Shown piece after piece: positions 17,544 to 27,300 of a stretch of 64,000 nt of DNA. Each line of letters opens with the position of its first letter. The first letter of the stretch is position 1. Position numbers and translations under genes: made by a program. Origin of the DNA: Methylomonas sp. (GTDB lineage Bacteria > Pseudomonadota > Gammaproteobacteria > Methylococcales > Methylomonadaceae); assembly GCF_023228165.1 (NCBI RefSeq), contig NZ_JALOBS010000006.1, positions 1 to 64,000 of the forward strand, read 5' to 3'. The notes beneath the pieces were generated by a model. That model saw nothing but the letters and a program-made list of their open reading frames with translations, made no database searches and had not been told where the DNA came from.

Positions 17544-19919
17544 TTAAATCCGTACGCTGTCGTCCGGGATTTCGGATTCGTCGATCTCCGGCAGATATTC
17601 GCCATCTTCCGGTTTATTCAACCACTCGCCCATGGCTTGCAGACTTGCCAACCAGGATGGCGGATTTTTCTGTTGCAGGTCGCTACGCTGGTAGGCATAG
17701 CCGTAATAGGGGTAATAAGAAGAACCTTCTTTCATATCGTTGATAATAAAACCGCTCGGTTTCACGCCCACTTGCTGCAAGCGTCTGAAACTGACTTCCA
17801 TTTCCTGCGCGGTGTAACGGCTTTCCTTGACCACCAAAAAGGTGGCATCGGCGTTTTTGCCCATAATGGCGGCATCGGTGGCACCCAAAATCGGCGGCGA
17901 ATCGATGACGATATGGTTATAAAAACTTTTCAGCTGTCCCAGGGTTTCGGCCAATTCGCCCAACACCAGCAATTCGGCCGGATTCAATACCATGGTACCC
18001 CGGGGTATCAAATCGATACCGAGATCCGGCAGACTGACGATGACTTCCGCCAAAGTCGCCTTACCGGACAACAAATCCGACAGTCCGGGCTGTTTATCGG
18101 TCGAAAAGGTTTCGTGCAAGCGGCCGTTGCGCATGTCCGCATCGATAATCAACACCCGCTTTTTGATACTGGCCAGCAAGGCCGCCAGATTGGTGCTGAT
18201 AAACGACTTGCCCATGCCAGGCGCCGGACTGGTCACCATAATAACTTTGCTTTCATCACTGGCCAAAGTCGCTTCCAGCGTGGTGCGCAAACCGCGCAGG
18301 GATTCCACCGAGATATCCAGCGGGTCATGGCTGACCAGCACCCCCGTTTCCCTATCCTTGCCCTTGTCGATCAAACGGGTTAGTTGGCGTTGTTTTTTGC
18401 TATGCGGAATGGCGGCATACAACGGTAAACCGACCTGATATTCCAGCAAGGCCGGATAATTGTCATGCCGTTGCAGCGAATGACGCAAAAACACCAGCGC
18501 CGAGCCGAAACTCAAACCCAGCAGCCCGGCAATGACCAACAATAAACCCGGCTTGGGCCAATAAGGTTTTTCCGGTATCACGGCAAAATCGACGATACGT
18601 GAATTACCCAAGGAACCGGCCGCCGCTATCCGTTGCTCCTGGGCACTGTTCAGCAACGAGGTATACAGTTCGGTATTGACCTGTACATCCCGCGACATAC
18701 TAACTATGTTTTGCTGGGTCTTCGGCAAATCCTTGATGCGTTTTTCCAAAGCAGCCAGTTTGCGATTGACGCGCTTGATCTGGGCATTGGTGGCCATCAT
18801 GTCCGGATGCGCCGATTCCAAACGTTGGTTTTGTTCTTCGAATTTTTGCCTTAATTGAATACCCAGAGTCTCCATCTCCGCAGCCTGTTTCAACAAAATC
18901 TCCGCTTCTGTGGAAATATCCACCGCACCGTGTTTTTGCCGATAGGCGCTCAACTCTGCTTCGGCTTTCTCCAGATTTTCCTTGACCAGCGGCAATTGGC
19001 TTTCCAGAAAATCCAGTTTTTGCGAGGCCTCGGCGGATTCCCAATTCACCGTGGCATTCACGTAAATATTGGCGATATCGTTGACCGATTGAGCCAACTG
19101 TTGCGGATCACGGCCTTTCAATTCCACGCTGAGAATATCGGTGTCCTTGGAGACTTCCTGCACCGAAAAGGCTTTCTGCAAGGTTTCGATTGCCGCTAAA
19201 GACGTTTTGCGGGTCAGCTCGAACTCGGTACCTGGATGGGCGGCCAATTCCGCCACCTGAATCAGTACCGGTTTGATTTCGCCGATGTCGGCACTGATCA
19301 GCTCGCCCAACGGACCTTCCGCCAAAATTCGATCCTTAGGATCGCGCAACTGAAATTGGTCATCCGCCAGCGCAACGACGGTAAATTCTTTATCCAAATA
19401 ACGATCCGGCACTTCGAATTGCGCAATTTTTAATTTTTCGCCACCCCAGGCCCAGCGGCTAAAGCCCCACCAGGGTTGAGCGATACCGTCATGTTTATCA
19501 TGCTTGCGAGCCAGCGTTTCGCCGATGATGGGAAAATAACGCGGCGAATACTCGACCATTAAACTCAGGTCTTCCACCACCTTGCCCAATACCGAGCGCG
19601 AACGCAATATCTCCACTTCCCGCTGCGCGCGCGGGTTTTCCGCTTCGCTGGACATACTATTGCTGTCGCCGCGTAAATTGGCCGCCAACAAGGCTTTGTT
19701 TTTATCGATCCGCAGCAAGGCATCGGCTTTATAGGTTCGCGGCGCCAATACCAGATAGATACTGGTGACGCTTAACACCACCAATAAGCTCAACAACACG
19801 GTCCTTTTGCCTTCCAGCAATAGATCGAGATAATCGCGGATACTGACACCCTGTTCCTCGATTCGAGAGTGATGCATTGGCGGCAGTGCGGGAGTAGCTT
19901 GATTGTGTGGATACATCAT
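17544..19919 (-). CDS. Polysaccharide co-polymerase fused to BY-kinase (Wzc/EpsB-like)
   Basis: A 791-residue inner-membrane protein. Residues about 25-480 form a Wzz/GNVR chain-length domain with two membrane helices (about 38-58 and 455-477) around a periplasmic coiled coil. The C-terminal cytosolic domain is a bacterial tyrosine kinase: Walker A TSPAPGMGKSF, Walker A' VLIIDADMRNG, Walker B HIVIDSPP. A tyrosine cluster YYPYYGYAY (residues 735-743) near the end is the probable autophosphorylation site. Unusually it is followed by a 48-residue acidic tail. Its phosphorylation state would control polymer length and export with the Wza-like partner encoded next to it. Confidence 0.9.
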   Translation of the reverse strand: MMYPHNQATPALPPMHHSRIEEQGVSIRDYLDLLLEGKRTVLLSLLVVLSVTSIYLVLAPRTYKADALLRIDKNKALLAANLRGDSNSMSSEAENPRAQREVEILRSRSVLGKVVEDLSLMVEYSPRYFPIIGETLARKHDKHDGIAQPWWGFSRWAWGGEKLKIAQFEVPDRYLDKEFTVVALADDQFQLRDPKDRILAEGPLGELISADIGEIKPVLIQVAELAAHPGTEFELTRKTSLAAIETLQKAFSVQEVSKDTDILSVELKGRDPQQLAQSVNDIANIYVNATVNWESAEASQKLDFLESQLPLVKENLEKAEAELSAYRQKHGAVDISTEAEILLKQAAEMETLGIQLRQKFEEQNQRLESAHPDMMATNAQIKRVNRKLAALEKRIKDLPKTQQNIVSMSRDVQVNTELYTSLLNSAQEQRIAAAGSLGNSRIVDFAVIPEKPYWPKPGLLLVIAGLLGLSFGSALVFLRHSLQRHDNYPALLEYQVGLPLYAAIPHSKKQRQLTRLIDKGKDRETGVLVSHDPLDISVESLRGLRTTLEATLASDESKVIMVTSPAPGMGKSFISTNLAALLASIKKRVLIIDADMRNGRLHETFSTDKQPGLSDLLSGKATLAEVIVSLPDLGIDLIPRGTMVLNPAELLVLGELAETLGQLKSFYNHIVIDSPPILGATDAAIMGKNADATFLVVKESRYTAQEMEVSFRRLQQVGVKPSGFIINDMKEGSSYYPYYGYAYQRSDLQQKNPPSWLASLQAMGEWLNKPEDGEYLPEIDESEIPDDSVRI

Positions 19920-19972
19920 TTTTCATAACCCAATAGGTTGAAAACATCTTTAATAAAGGCGCGTACCATGGC

Positions 19973-21073
19973 TTAAATTCCCATCATCGCGGCTGTCGAC
20001 ATCATGGCGGTAAAGGAACCCGGTAAAATCTGGTTCAACACGCGCGACCACTGCGTTACCCCGGCGGTACCCACAAACAGCGTGTCATGCGGCTGTAACG
20101 GAAATTGCTCGGCTAAAATCATGGCGTCGGGCGATTCGGCATTTAACCGGAAAATCTCCGGCTGCATGTCGCCCGCCCGCAGCACGTAAATATTGCCTGG
20201 CCGGGAGGTATTGAAATCCACCCCATAGGCCTCTGCCAGTGCCTGCGACAGACTCATCCGACCCTTATTGATCTGAATGGCCTGCTGCCGACCCACTTCG
20301 CCCATCACATATATTTTGCTGTCTTTTTGATCGCCAACGTTCAGTACATCGCCGTCCCGCAGCAGTAAATTATGAGTAGTCAGGCCTTTTTCATACATTG
20401 CTTGTACATTCAATCGGTAAAGCTTGCCGCCCCTAGCCAATGCCACATTATTGAGATCGGATTCCTTGGTGGCACCGCCCGCCCGGCTAATCGCTTCGGC
20501 GACAGTCAGCGGCGTTTCGGTCATGGCCACGATGCCCGGGTTAGTCACTTCACCCACCACCGCGACCCGATGCGATTGAAACGACAGTACCCGCATGTCG
20601 AGCTTGACCTTCTTGAAGTATTTGGACAGTTCGCGGGTCAGTTCCTCGCGTACCTCCGGTACCGTTTTGTCGGCTACGTGCAGGGTGCCGACATAGGGGT
20701 AATACAGATCGCCATTGTCGTCGACGACTTTACCGGCCATGTCGGGGTTAATTCTTTCGCCACCGGGATCGTTGAGTTCCGGATGCTCCCACACCGTGAT
20801 TTGCAATCTGTCCTGAGGGCCAATGCGATAACTGGTTCTGTTGTCGCCAGCCAACGGCAAATGACTCACCGCCTGCCGTTTGGCAGTTTCCCGCTGGATG
20901 ATCAGGTCAGCGGTAATCGGCTGAATGGGGAGCTTTTCCTTGACCAGTTGGCCGTTTTTCAGGGTCGGCAACTCGATTTCGCTCATGCCGTGGTCGGTTT
21001 GCATATCCATGCCGGGCGTCAGAAAACAGCCCGGCAATGACACAATCAGCAACAAGAAAGTCAGTCTTAACAT
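19973..21073 (-). CDS. Outer-membrane polysaccharide export lipoprotein, Wza-like
   Basis: A protein of about 366 residues with signal peptide and lipobox SLPGC, so it is probably an outer-membrane lipoprotein. It has the Poly_export domain (YRIGPQDRLQITVWEHPEL) and SLBB-type repeats (VAVVGEVTNPGIVAM, IYVMGEVGRQQAIQI). The start at 21073 is chosen because TAGGA lies nine bases upstream and the upstream gene stops at 21084. It forms the export channel for the polymer and pairs with the adjacent co-polymerase. Confidence 0.9.
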   Translation of the reverse strand: MLRLTFLLLIVSLPGCFLTPGMDMQTDHGMSEIELPTLKNGQLVKEKLPIQPITADLIIQRETAKRQAVSHLPLAGDNRTSYRIGPQDRLQITVWEHPELNDPGGERINPDMAGKVVDDNGDLYYPYVGTLHVADKTVPEVREELTRELSKYFKKVKLDMRVLSFQSHRVAVVGEVTNPGIVAMTETPLTVAEAISRAGGATKESDLNNVALARGGKLYRLNVQAMYEKGLTTHNLLLRDGDVLNVGDQKDSKIYVMGEVGRQQAIQINKGRMSLSQALAEAYGVDFNTSRPGNIYVLRAGDMQPEIFRLNAESPDAMILAEQFPLQPHDTLFVGTAGVTQWSRVLNQILPGSFTAMMSTAAMMGI

Positions 21074-21083
21074 CACATATTTC

Positions 21084-22505
21084 CTAGTAGGCATTTTTAT
21101 TAACAAAACCGGTTACAACGGTACGTAAGGCAATCTCCAGATCGAACCACAGCGACCAATGTTGGATGTAGTACAAATCGTGTTCGATGCGCTGGTTCAA
21201 ATCGGTATCGCCGCGCCAGCCGTTGACTTGCGCCCAACCGGTGATGCCGGCCTTGACCATGTGTTTTTTCATGTAATTGGGCACTTGTTCCTTAAACACT
21301 TCCACAAAATCCGGGCGCTCGGGGCGCGGACCGACCAATGACATATCGCCTCGCAACACATTGATCAATTGTGGCAATTCGTCCAGACTGGTTTTGCGTA
21401 AAAAGGCACCGAAGGGCGTGGCGCGGCTTTCGCCGGGCTTGGCCCACACCGCGCCGGTTTCGGCTTCCGTATTGACCGGCATGGAGCGAAATTTCAGCAT
21501 CACGAATTTGCGATTGTTCCAGCCTACCCGTTCCTGTTGGAAAAACACCGGCCCGCGCGAACTGAGTTTGACGCCGATGGCAATCAGCAACATCAATGGG
21601 CTGATCAGCAGTAGAAAAATCAGCGCCAGCAACCGGTCTTCCAGTTCCTTGATATAACGGTTGATGCCATGCAAAGGCGATACCGACACATCCAGGGTGG
21701 GAATACCGGCCACCGTGTTCAGGCTGAGGAACTTGCTTTGTTTAAAGGCAAAACAATCGATCACCAAACGGATACTGACCGGCAAATGTCGCAGTTCGTG
21801 TTGTACCCGTTCCGCCAGAGACGCGCCCGGAAAGGCCACCCAGACTTCGTCCACCGCTTGTTGGGTCACGATATGGGTAAGATCGCTTAATTTACCGAGC
21901 CGCGGCAGCGCATAATCCTCAACCGAATATCTATCTTCTTCCCGATCATCGACAAAACCGATCACCTGCAAACCCGCCCAGGAAGACTGGTTCAACTGCC
22001 GACTGACGGCAACCGCCATATGATTCAGACCTACTAAAATGATACGCCCCTGGCTCCAGCCGCGGGCCCGCAACCAGGCCAGTATCCGTGACATCACGCC
22101 GCGGGCGGCCAACACCAGCAGCAAACCCAGCACACCCCAGGAGGCGATCCAGCGATAACTGGAACCGAACCAGAAATGCATTCTCACCAAAAACACGATG
22201 GAGACCACCGTCAGTAGCGCCAGTAACCAAGCCCGCACGATACGCGGAATTTCTCCGCGCATCGCATCGTTGCGCCAGGGCCGGTACACCTGGCCTATTT
22301 CGAAAAAAATGATGGCGCCCAACACGCCCAAGGCAATCACGAAGCGGTAATGTTGGTCTATGACATTGTCCGGCAGCCAGAAGTAATGCGCCAGCCAGGC
22401 TGCAGCCAATAACATGACTACATCGATAACCCTCAACAACAGGATCACCGTGTGCCCGTATTGCTTGAACAGCCCGTTGAAGATATTTCCCAAACCGAGT
22501 GGCAT
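21084..22505 (-). CDS. Undecaprenyl-phosphate glucose/galactose phosphotransferase
   Basis: The initiating enzyme of the pathway: it transfers a sugar phosphate from a UDP-sugar to undecaprenyl phosphate. The 473 residues show four to five N-terminal membrane helices, a CoA-binding-like central domain (RIILVGLNHMAVAVSRQL) and the C-terminal bacterial sugar transferase core with FQQERVG, MLKFRSM, DELPQLINVLRGDMSLVGPR and GWAQVNGWRG. This is the full-length polyprenyl glycosylphosphotransferase plan of GumD/WbaP. It is the first gene of the operon, so its expression would set the onset of polymer synthesis. Confidence 0.92.
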   Translation of the reverse strand: MPLGLGNIFNGLFKQYGHTVILLLRVIDVVMLLAAAWLAHYFWLPDNVIDQHYRFVIALGVLGAIIFFEIGQVYRPWRNDAMRGEIPRIVRAWLLALLTVVSIVFLVRMHFWFGSSYRWIASWGVLGLLLVLAARGVMSRILAWLRARGWSQGRIILVGLNHMAVAVSRQLNQSSWAGLQVIGFVDDREEDRYSVEDYALPRLGKLSDLTHIVTQQAVDEVWVAFPGASLAERVQHELRHLPVSIRLVIDCFAFKQSKFLSLNTVAGIPTLDVSVSPLHGINRYIKELEDRLLALIFLLLISPLMLLIAIGVKLSSRGPVFFQQERVGWNNRKFVMLKFRSMPVNTEAETGAVWAKPGESRATPFGAFLRKTSLDELPQLINVLRGDMSLVGPRPERPDFVEVFKEQVPNYMKKHMVKAGITGWAQVNGWRGDTDLNQRIEHDLYYIQHWSLWFDLEIALRTVVTGFVNKNAY

Positions 22506-22792
22506 TGTTGTTAAACCCCTGTTTCTCTGTAAACAATCGAACGGCTATCGCCATTCCGCCGCCGCGCATCGAAAAAATCGACTCGCGACCCTTGGTTACA
22601 AAGGTTACAGAAGCAAGATGAGGAACAACTACTGATTAGATTAAGATCGGATGAGTCTGAAATTAAGGATTTATGAGGATGCTTATCAAGCGGTCCGGCC
22701 AACGACGTCGATACTTAAGCCATTGCAGACAGTAAAATATCCAAACGCGGCGCCTTCAGCCCAAAGGGGGGGTATCTTGGCTAAAATCAGGC
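22506..22792. other. Upstream region of the polysaccharide operon
   Basis: About 290 bases between the phosphosugar transferase gene and the terminator of the small-protein gene. No coding region is supported. Apart from the GGTTACA direct repeat, I see no clear operator or promoter. The position implies that the operon promoter lies here. Confidence 0.4.
22594..22609. promoter_or_regulatory. Tandem GGTTACA direct repeat upstream of the polysaccharide operon
   Basis: GGTTACA occurs twice with a 9-base period (22594-22600 and 22603-22609), about 90 bases upstream of the first gene of the operon. Closely spaced direct heptamers are a common form of activator or repressor site. No known regulator is matched, and no clear -10/-35 pair could be fixed next to it. 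Confidence 0.3.
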
Positions 22793-22827
22793 AAAAAAAG
22801 CCTCTACCCTGAACAAGGATAGAGGCT
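22793..22827 (-). terminator. Rho-independent terminator after the 53-residue protein gene
   Basis: On the minus strand AGCCTCTATCC pairs with GGGTAGAGGCT (one mismatch in an 11-bp stem, 7-base loop) and is followed by seven T residues. It ends the transcript of the small gene at 22886-23047 before the polysaccharide operon promoter region. Confidence 0.85.
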
Positions 22828-22885
22828 ATAGAGTATGCGGCACAGGAGTTACCGCTTGACAAGCAGGGAGGTCACACAGAAAAAC

Positions 22886-23047
22886 TTAGCTACGAACGGG
22901 TTTAGCTAAAATCAGGTTACTGCTAAAAAACGACATGCCGAACAAAAAGGTAGACGCTACAAACTGACCGGACATAAAACTCAAAATACCCGTAACCAGA
23001 AACAACTTGGTCATGACGTCTCTATACACATTTTTGGATCTATTCAT
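22886..23047 (-). CDS. 53-residue hydrophobic small protein
   Basis: A short gene of 54 codons including stop. The start is supported by AAGGTGG seven bases upstream of the ATG. The product begins MNRSKNVYRDVMTKLFLV and is hydrophobic over most of residues 14-48, with two possible membrane segments separated near SGQF, then ends LAKPVRS. A promoter (TTGAAA, 16 bases, TATAGT) and an intrinsic terminator flank it, so it forms a complete monocistronic unit directly upstream of the polysaccharide operon. No family is recognised. A small membrane regulator or a signal-bearing peptide are both possible. Confidence 0.65.
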   Translation of the reverse strand: MNRSKNVYRDVMTKLFLVTGILSFMSGQFVASTFLFGMSFFSSNLILAKPVRS

Positions 23048-23092
23048 ATTCGCCACCTTGAAATGTTTTCAGTCGTTGTTGAGTACGGTTTA

Positions 23093-23120
23093 ACTATATA
23101 CCCCTAATTAATATTTTCAA
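23093..23120 (-). promoter_or_regulatory. Sigma-70-like promoter for the 53-residue protein gene
   Basis: Reading the minus strand, TTGAAA (23120-23115) is separated by 16 bases from TATAGT (23098-23093). This places the transcription start roughly 40 bases before the ATG at 23047. The match to sigma-70 consensus is 5 of 6 at -35 and 5 of 6 at -10. Confidence 0.5.
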
Positions 23121-23302
23121 TCAGGCATTCATCGTATTGTTTATTTCGTATTACAAAACAATTGCCGGTTAATTTTTCCTATATACTCAACTAATTACAA
23201 AATTTAGCATCTTATAGCCGACGATCCTGCCTTGCCCTACTATCTGTACCCATATAGGTCTCCAGCAGCTAGTTGCGAAGGAAATTAAAGCAAGGAAAAC
23301 GC

Positions 23303-23566
23303 TTATGATTCCCTCCTCGCGGCCCTCTCCCGCGAGGTGAAAAGGCGAAATGCCTCTCCGAGCAATGCCTGGTTTTCTTTAGCCATCAAATCCTGAATCT
23401 GCTGCCTCACATCCCGCCCTCGACCATCCTGCTCGACCGGCATAATAAACATACTCTGCCTCTGGCTGGAGTTAGCAACCGCACGTTTTTCAAGCCGATA
23501 ACCAGCACCGATAGGAGGCGCATCGTTCGCGTGGCTCAACACCATTAATTTCCACTTCCTCAACAT
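23303..23566 (-). CDS. Hypothetical small protein, uncertain
   Basis: An open frame giving about 87 residues from the ATG at 23566. A TTG at 23644 and an ATG at 23545 are alternative starts. The product is charged (SRERAARRES at the end) with VRQQIQDLMAKENQALL as a probable helix. There is only a weak GGAA before the chosen start, and no family is recognised. It may be a real orphan gene or a chance frame. A REP-like palindrome lies just upstream. Confidence 0.35.
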   Translation of the reverse strand: MLRKWKLMVLSHANDAPPIGAGYRLEKRAVANSSQRQSMFIMPVEQDGRGRDVRQQIQDLMAKENQALLGEAFRLFTSRERAARRES

Positions 23567-23650
23567 TTCGCCAATTTTCCAAATAAATGCCTTACTCAAC
23601 ATAACCATGAAAACTTGAATAAGGCCAATCGAGTACTCGTTCAATAATTC

Positions 23651-23668
23651 CCACGCTGGAGCGTGGGA
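23651..23668. repeat. REP-like palindrome
   Basis: CCCACGCT-GG-AGCGTGGG is a perfect 8-bp stem with a two-base loop. Palindromes of this type are dispersed in intergenic regions of many gammaproteobacteria. It lies between the uncertain gene on the minus strand and the 80-residue protein gene on the plus strand. Confidence 0.65.
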
Positions 23669-23898
23669 TCTATAAATCGTTGTTTTTTAGCACCCGAAAA
23701 TTTGCCTTCAGCATTCCGCAAACCCAGTCTTTTCAATCGCATTTAGCCCGCTTAAAGCCTTTATTGGCCTGTTCCTCCCACACAACATTAATTCCCCAGT
23801 GTTTGAAGGCGGTCACATTGGGCTTGGAAATTGGCTGTTTCAAGCGGGCGAATAAACGCCTATACTCGGAACCTCCTACTAACGGATGGAGATTAAGC

Positions 23899-24141
23899 AT
23901 GAAAAAATTGGTATCAATTCGCGCACTTACAGCAAGAATTAATCGCAAGCTGGCTAAAGAATCCAAAAAACTCATGAAGTACAAGCCGAGGCTGGAAGAG
24001 AATGAGCCGCTTGTCGAGTACGCAGTCGTGGATTTAAAGACAAACTCCATCCTCAATTTTCACATGGCCAGCGAGATACAGGAATTTGCCAGGGGGCTGG
24101 GTTGCTTAGCGTCCTTGGAAGATGTTTCACTCGAAATATAA
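23899..24141 (+). CDS. Hypothetical 80-residue protein
   Basis: A small, basic N-terminal region (MKKLVSIRALTARINRKLAK) followed by ENEPLVEYAVVDLKTNSIL and a final helix. The ATG at 23899 is chosen because GGAG lies nine bases upstream; the frame is open further upstream to 23680 but without a ribosome binding site, and that part looks like decayed sequence. An intrinsic terminator follows directly. No family is recognised. Confidence 0.6.
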   Translation: MKKLVSIRALTARINRKLAKESKKLMKYKPRLEENEPLVEYAVVDLKTNSILNFHMASEIQEFARGLGCLASLEDVSLEI

Positions 24142-24162
24142 ATAAACATCGCCAATAGTTAA

Positions 24163-24185
24163 AGCCGGGGTAACCCGGCTTTTTT
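24163..24185 (+). terminator. Rho-independent terminator
   Basis: AGCCGGG-GTAA-CCCGGCT forms a perfect 7-bp GC-rich stem with a tetraloop and is followed by five T residues. It ends the 80-residue protein gene. Confidence 0.9.
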
Positions 24186-24323
24186 GTGCCGGTTACCTTG
24201 CTCAACAAACAGCCATGCGTACGGCTATCCTTCGCGCCCTACCCCGAAGGGAAAAGCAATCGAGATACCGAAATTCGATAGGCAAAAGCTATAGTCTATA
24301 AGCAGCGCAGCATATCCATTGTT

Positions 24324-27300
24324 TCAATGGCGGGTTAAGGCTTGGTAATCCCGCTGTTGCAACACATAAACCGGGCTGGCTGAAATATTCAAATACGCCC
24401 TCCCCGTCTGGTCAACCGGCAAATCGCGGCGCGCACCCACCACATCGACCACCACCCAGCTTTTACCTGGATCGAGCTGTAACGGCCAATCAGAGACGCC
24501 GGCATCGTCGCGCCAGATCATCAATGTAGTTCCGAAATAGGCTGCTTGAATCGCGGCATCGCGGGTATCGACAGCTTGATACGGCAAACCGTCGATTAAG
24601 GCGCTGGCGGTATATAACGCTGCCTCGCCCGGCTTGTGTCCCATGGAATAATCCCAAATGCGACCATAAGCCAGATCGTATTCGTGGGCAATGCAAAATG
24701 CCAGGCCCAGATAATCCTGACGGCTATTCACCCAGGCAATCATCTTGGCCGCCTGCTCGGCTTGCCAGCGCCGACCGCTAACACCGTGCATGGCTTTAGC
24801 GCCGGTTTCGCCCAGCCAAAACGGCAGGCTGTTCTGTTTGCCCAAATCGGCATAAACCGCCAGCACCCCGCGTTCGTCTTCGGTACTGCCGTTGCCCAAC
24901 GGCTCGCCGAAGCGCGGGGCATTTTGCGGATAGGCGTGTACATCCCAGGCATCCTGGTATTGGTCCAGCCCCAGTTGCAAGACTTGCTTGAACCAATCGC
25001 CCTCGCCCGGCCGCACCAAGCTGCCGCCCAGGTAATGCGCATCCGGGCGCGCCTGATGCGCCAGTTGAAATTCCCGCTTGGCCCGTTCCAGCCAATGCCC
25101 GGGATCGCGCAATTTTTGCCATTCAGGTTCGTAGCGAATATCAATTTCATTGCTGGCTTTGAAGTAGCGGGTATAAGCGGCGGCGGCATTGACGAAATTG
25201 CGCCCTTGTTCCGCTTGGTCATTCAGCCAATGACTATCGCCGGCGGAATCGGCAAACAGCTGCAATCCCAACTGCTTTGCGCGCCGCCACTGGCTTTGAT
25301 ATTGGTTATCGAAGCCCGGATAACTGCCAAAACTGTTAAAAATACCCATGCGTTGCAGCCAGTTAAAATACGCTCCGGCCTGTCCGAAACTATTATCGCC
25401 GTCGGCCAAGGCGTAATAATCGTTATTCCAGAGTTTTTTCAGAGCCAGACGCTGTCTTTGTGCCACATTACCCGCCACCACCGAAAAACCGTCGGACGGG
25501 TAGTTCATAATCAAGTGGCCGTCAGGGGTATATAACGACGGATAAACCGCGTAATAGCCGGGTTCGGCAATCGGCCCCAAATCGATTTCAACCTGACCTG
25601 GAAAAAGACTGCTGATTTCGTGTACGGCGATCTGCTTACCGTTATAGTCCTTCAGCCGCAAGCGCAATTTGGCCTGAAAGCGAGGTAGCGGGGCCGGCAG
25701 GGTTTGTTGTTCCAATATCGGCTGCCAGCGCATATCCATCCGCAGTTTTAGCGGCTCGCCCGGATGCGGCAAATTGGCGGGTGCATCGACGAATACCAAC
25801 GGTCGAATTCCGGCCGCGATGGCGTTCAAAGCCAGCTCGGCGGCCGGGTCGCTAAGTCGAGTCTGAATAGTCTCGCTGGCCTGACCGTTGGCATCCGTGA
25901 ATTGGGCTGTAAAGGAAAAACGCTGGCCTTGATCATGCTGCATGGTCAGTTTCAGCAACAGACTATGCCAGCCGGGCGCCAACGCCAGTTTGGCGAGTTG
26001 CGGTGCTTCCCGGCGCTCGGCAATAGCTGTCGCCGGCAAACCCTCCGTGGTCAGCCCCGTTAGCAAGCCGGCGATTGCGCCGCCGCTGGATGAAAAGCCG
26101 CCGGGTGGCTTGGAATCAACCGCAAACCGAAAGGCTTGTCCGTCCAGCCAACCCGCGGACTGGATGCCGGATTGGGCCAGATGCAGCCAAACATCGGTCG
26201 CGTGTTCGGTATGCAAATATAGCTGCGCGTATCCGGTACCGCGCGACCAGCCGTAGGCATGCGGCGCGGCTTTAAGTATTTCCACACTGGCATCGCTTTG
26301 GGTCGCGGCAGGCTGCCAGCTTTTCATCTCCCCGCCCATCATTTGCAGGCTCAAATAGGGCTGCCCCGGATTAGGCCGCAGTATCGTTTCGGTATCCAAA
26401 CCGGCGATCGACACTCCCGCCAATCCGTCCTGCAAACCGCCCACCAACCATGCGGCCGGCCTGCCGTTCCGCAGCGGTTTCGGTGTATCGGCAACGACTG
26501 TCGGCGGGACAGGCATGCCGCCGGCTTTGTCCGGATCGGCCAGAAAATTCACTACCTCGGCTGCGTGTTTCGGATTGCTCAATACGCCCAGCAGCGTGAA
26601 ATGATCGTCGCTGATCAAAGCCGCCGGTAATTGCGAAATATTCAACTGCCTTGCCATCGTTTCGGCTGGCTCGCCGAGCAAATAGGTTATGGGCAATTGT
26701 CGACCCGTTGCTTGGGCCGCGGTGGCTGAAAGACCGGCAAACAAGACTTTATCCCCCTCGCCCTTGCCATCCAGTACGTACAAACGCCGATCTGGATTTG
26801 CTACCGGCCGGGACTGGGCGAGAAAGCGGTTTCTGGCTTGAGCCTGCTCGGGGCTCATCCATTCCCCTACCGGCATTTCCAGTTGCAGTAAAAACGCATC
26901 GAATACCTTGGCGCCATCAGCCTTGCCGCTGTTATCGATTTCCAACCAACGGTCGCCCGGCAACAGGGTGACGCTTTCCTCGGCCGCCAGCCACTGATAT
27001 TGCCATGGGGTGTTATTGGTCGTCACTAATTCGGCACGGGTCGCTAATTGCTCCGGCTTGGCGCCGGCCTTGAGCACAAAATGCTGCGCGACCTGCGATA
27101 CTTCCCCGCCGCTTTTGTAACGGGCGAAAAAACGATAGCGGCCGGGCACGATGCTGGATTGCAGCGGAAATTTGAAATTGGCTGCCCAATCGCCAAAACC
27201 CGCATGAAACACTTGCACTTCATCGTCTAGTGTCAATAGGGATTCGGCACCCTGCCCTGCTTGGGCACTACCGATATCGACCTGTAAATCCGTCTGTATA

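Noticed and set aside
23680..23898. Upstream extension of the 80-residue protein gene
   Set aside because: The extension has no ribosome binding site, and the GGAG-supported ATG at 23899 gives a compact product.
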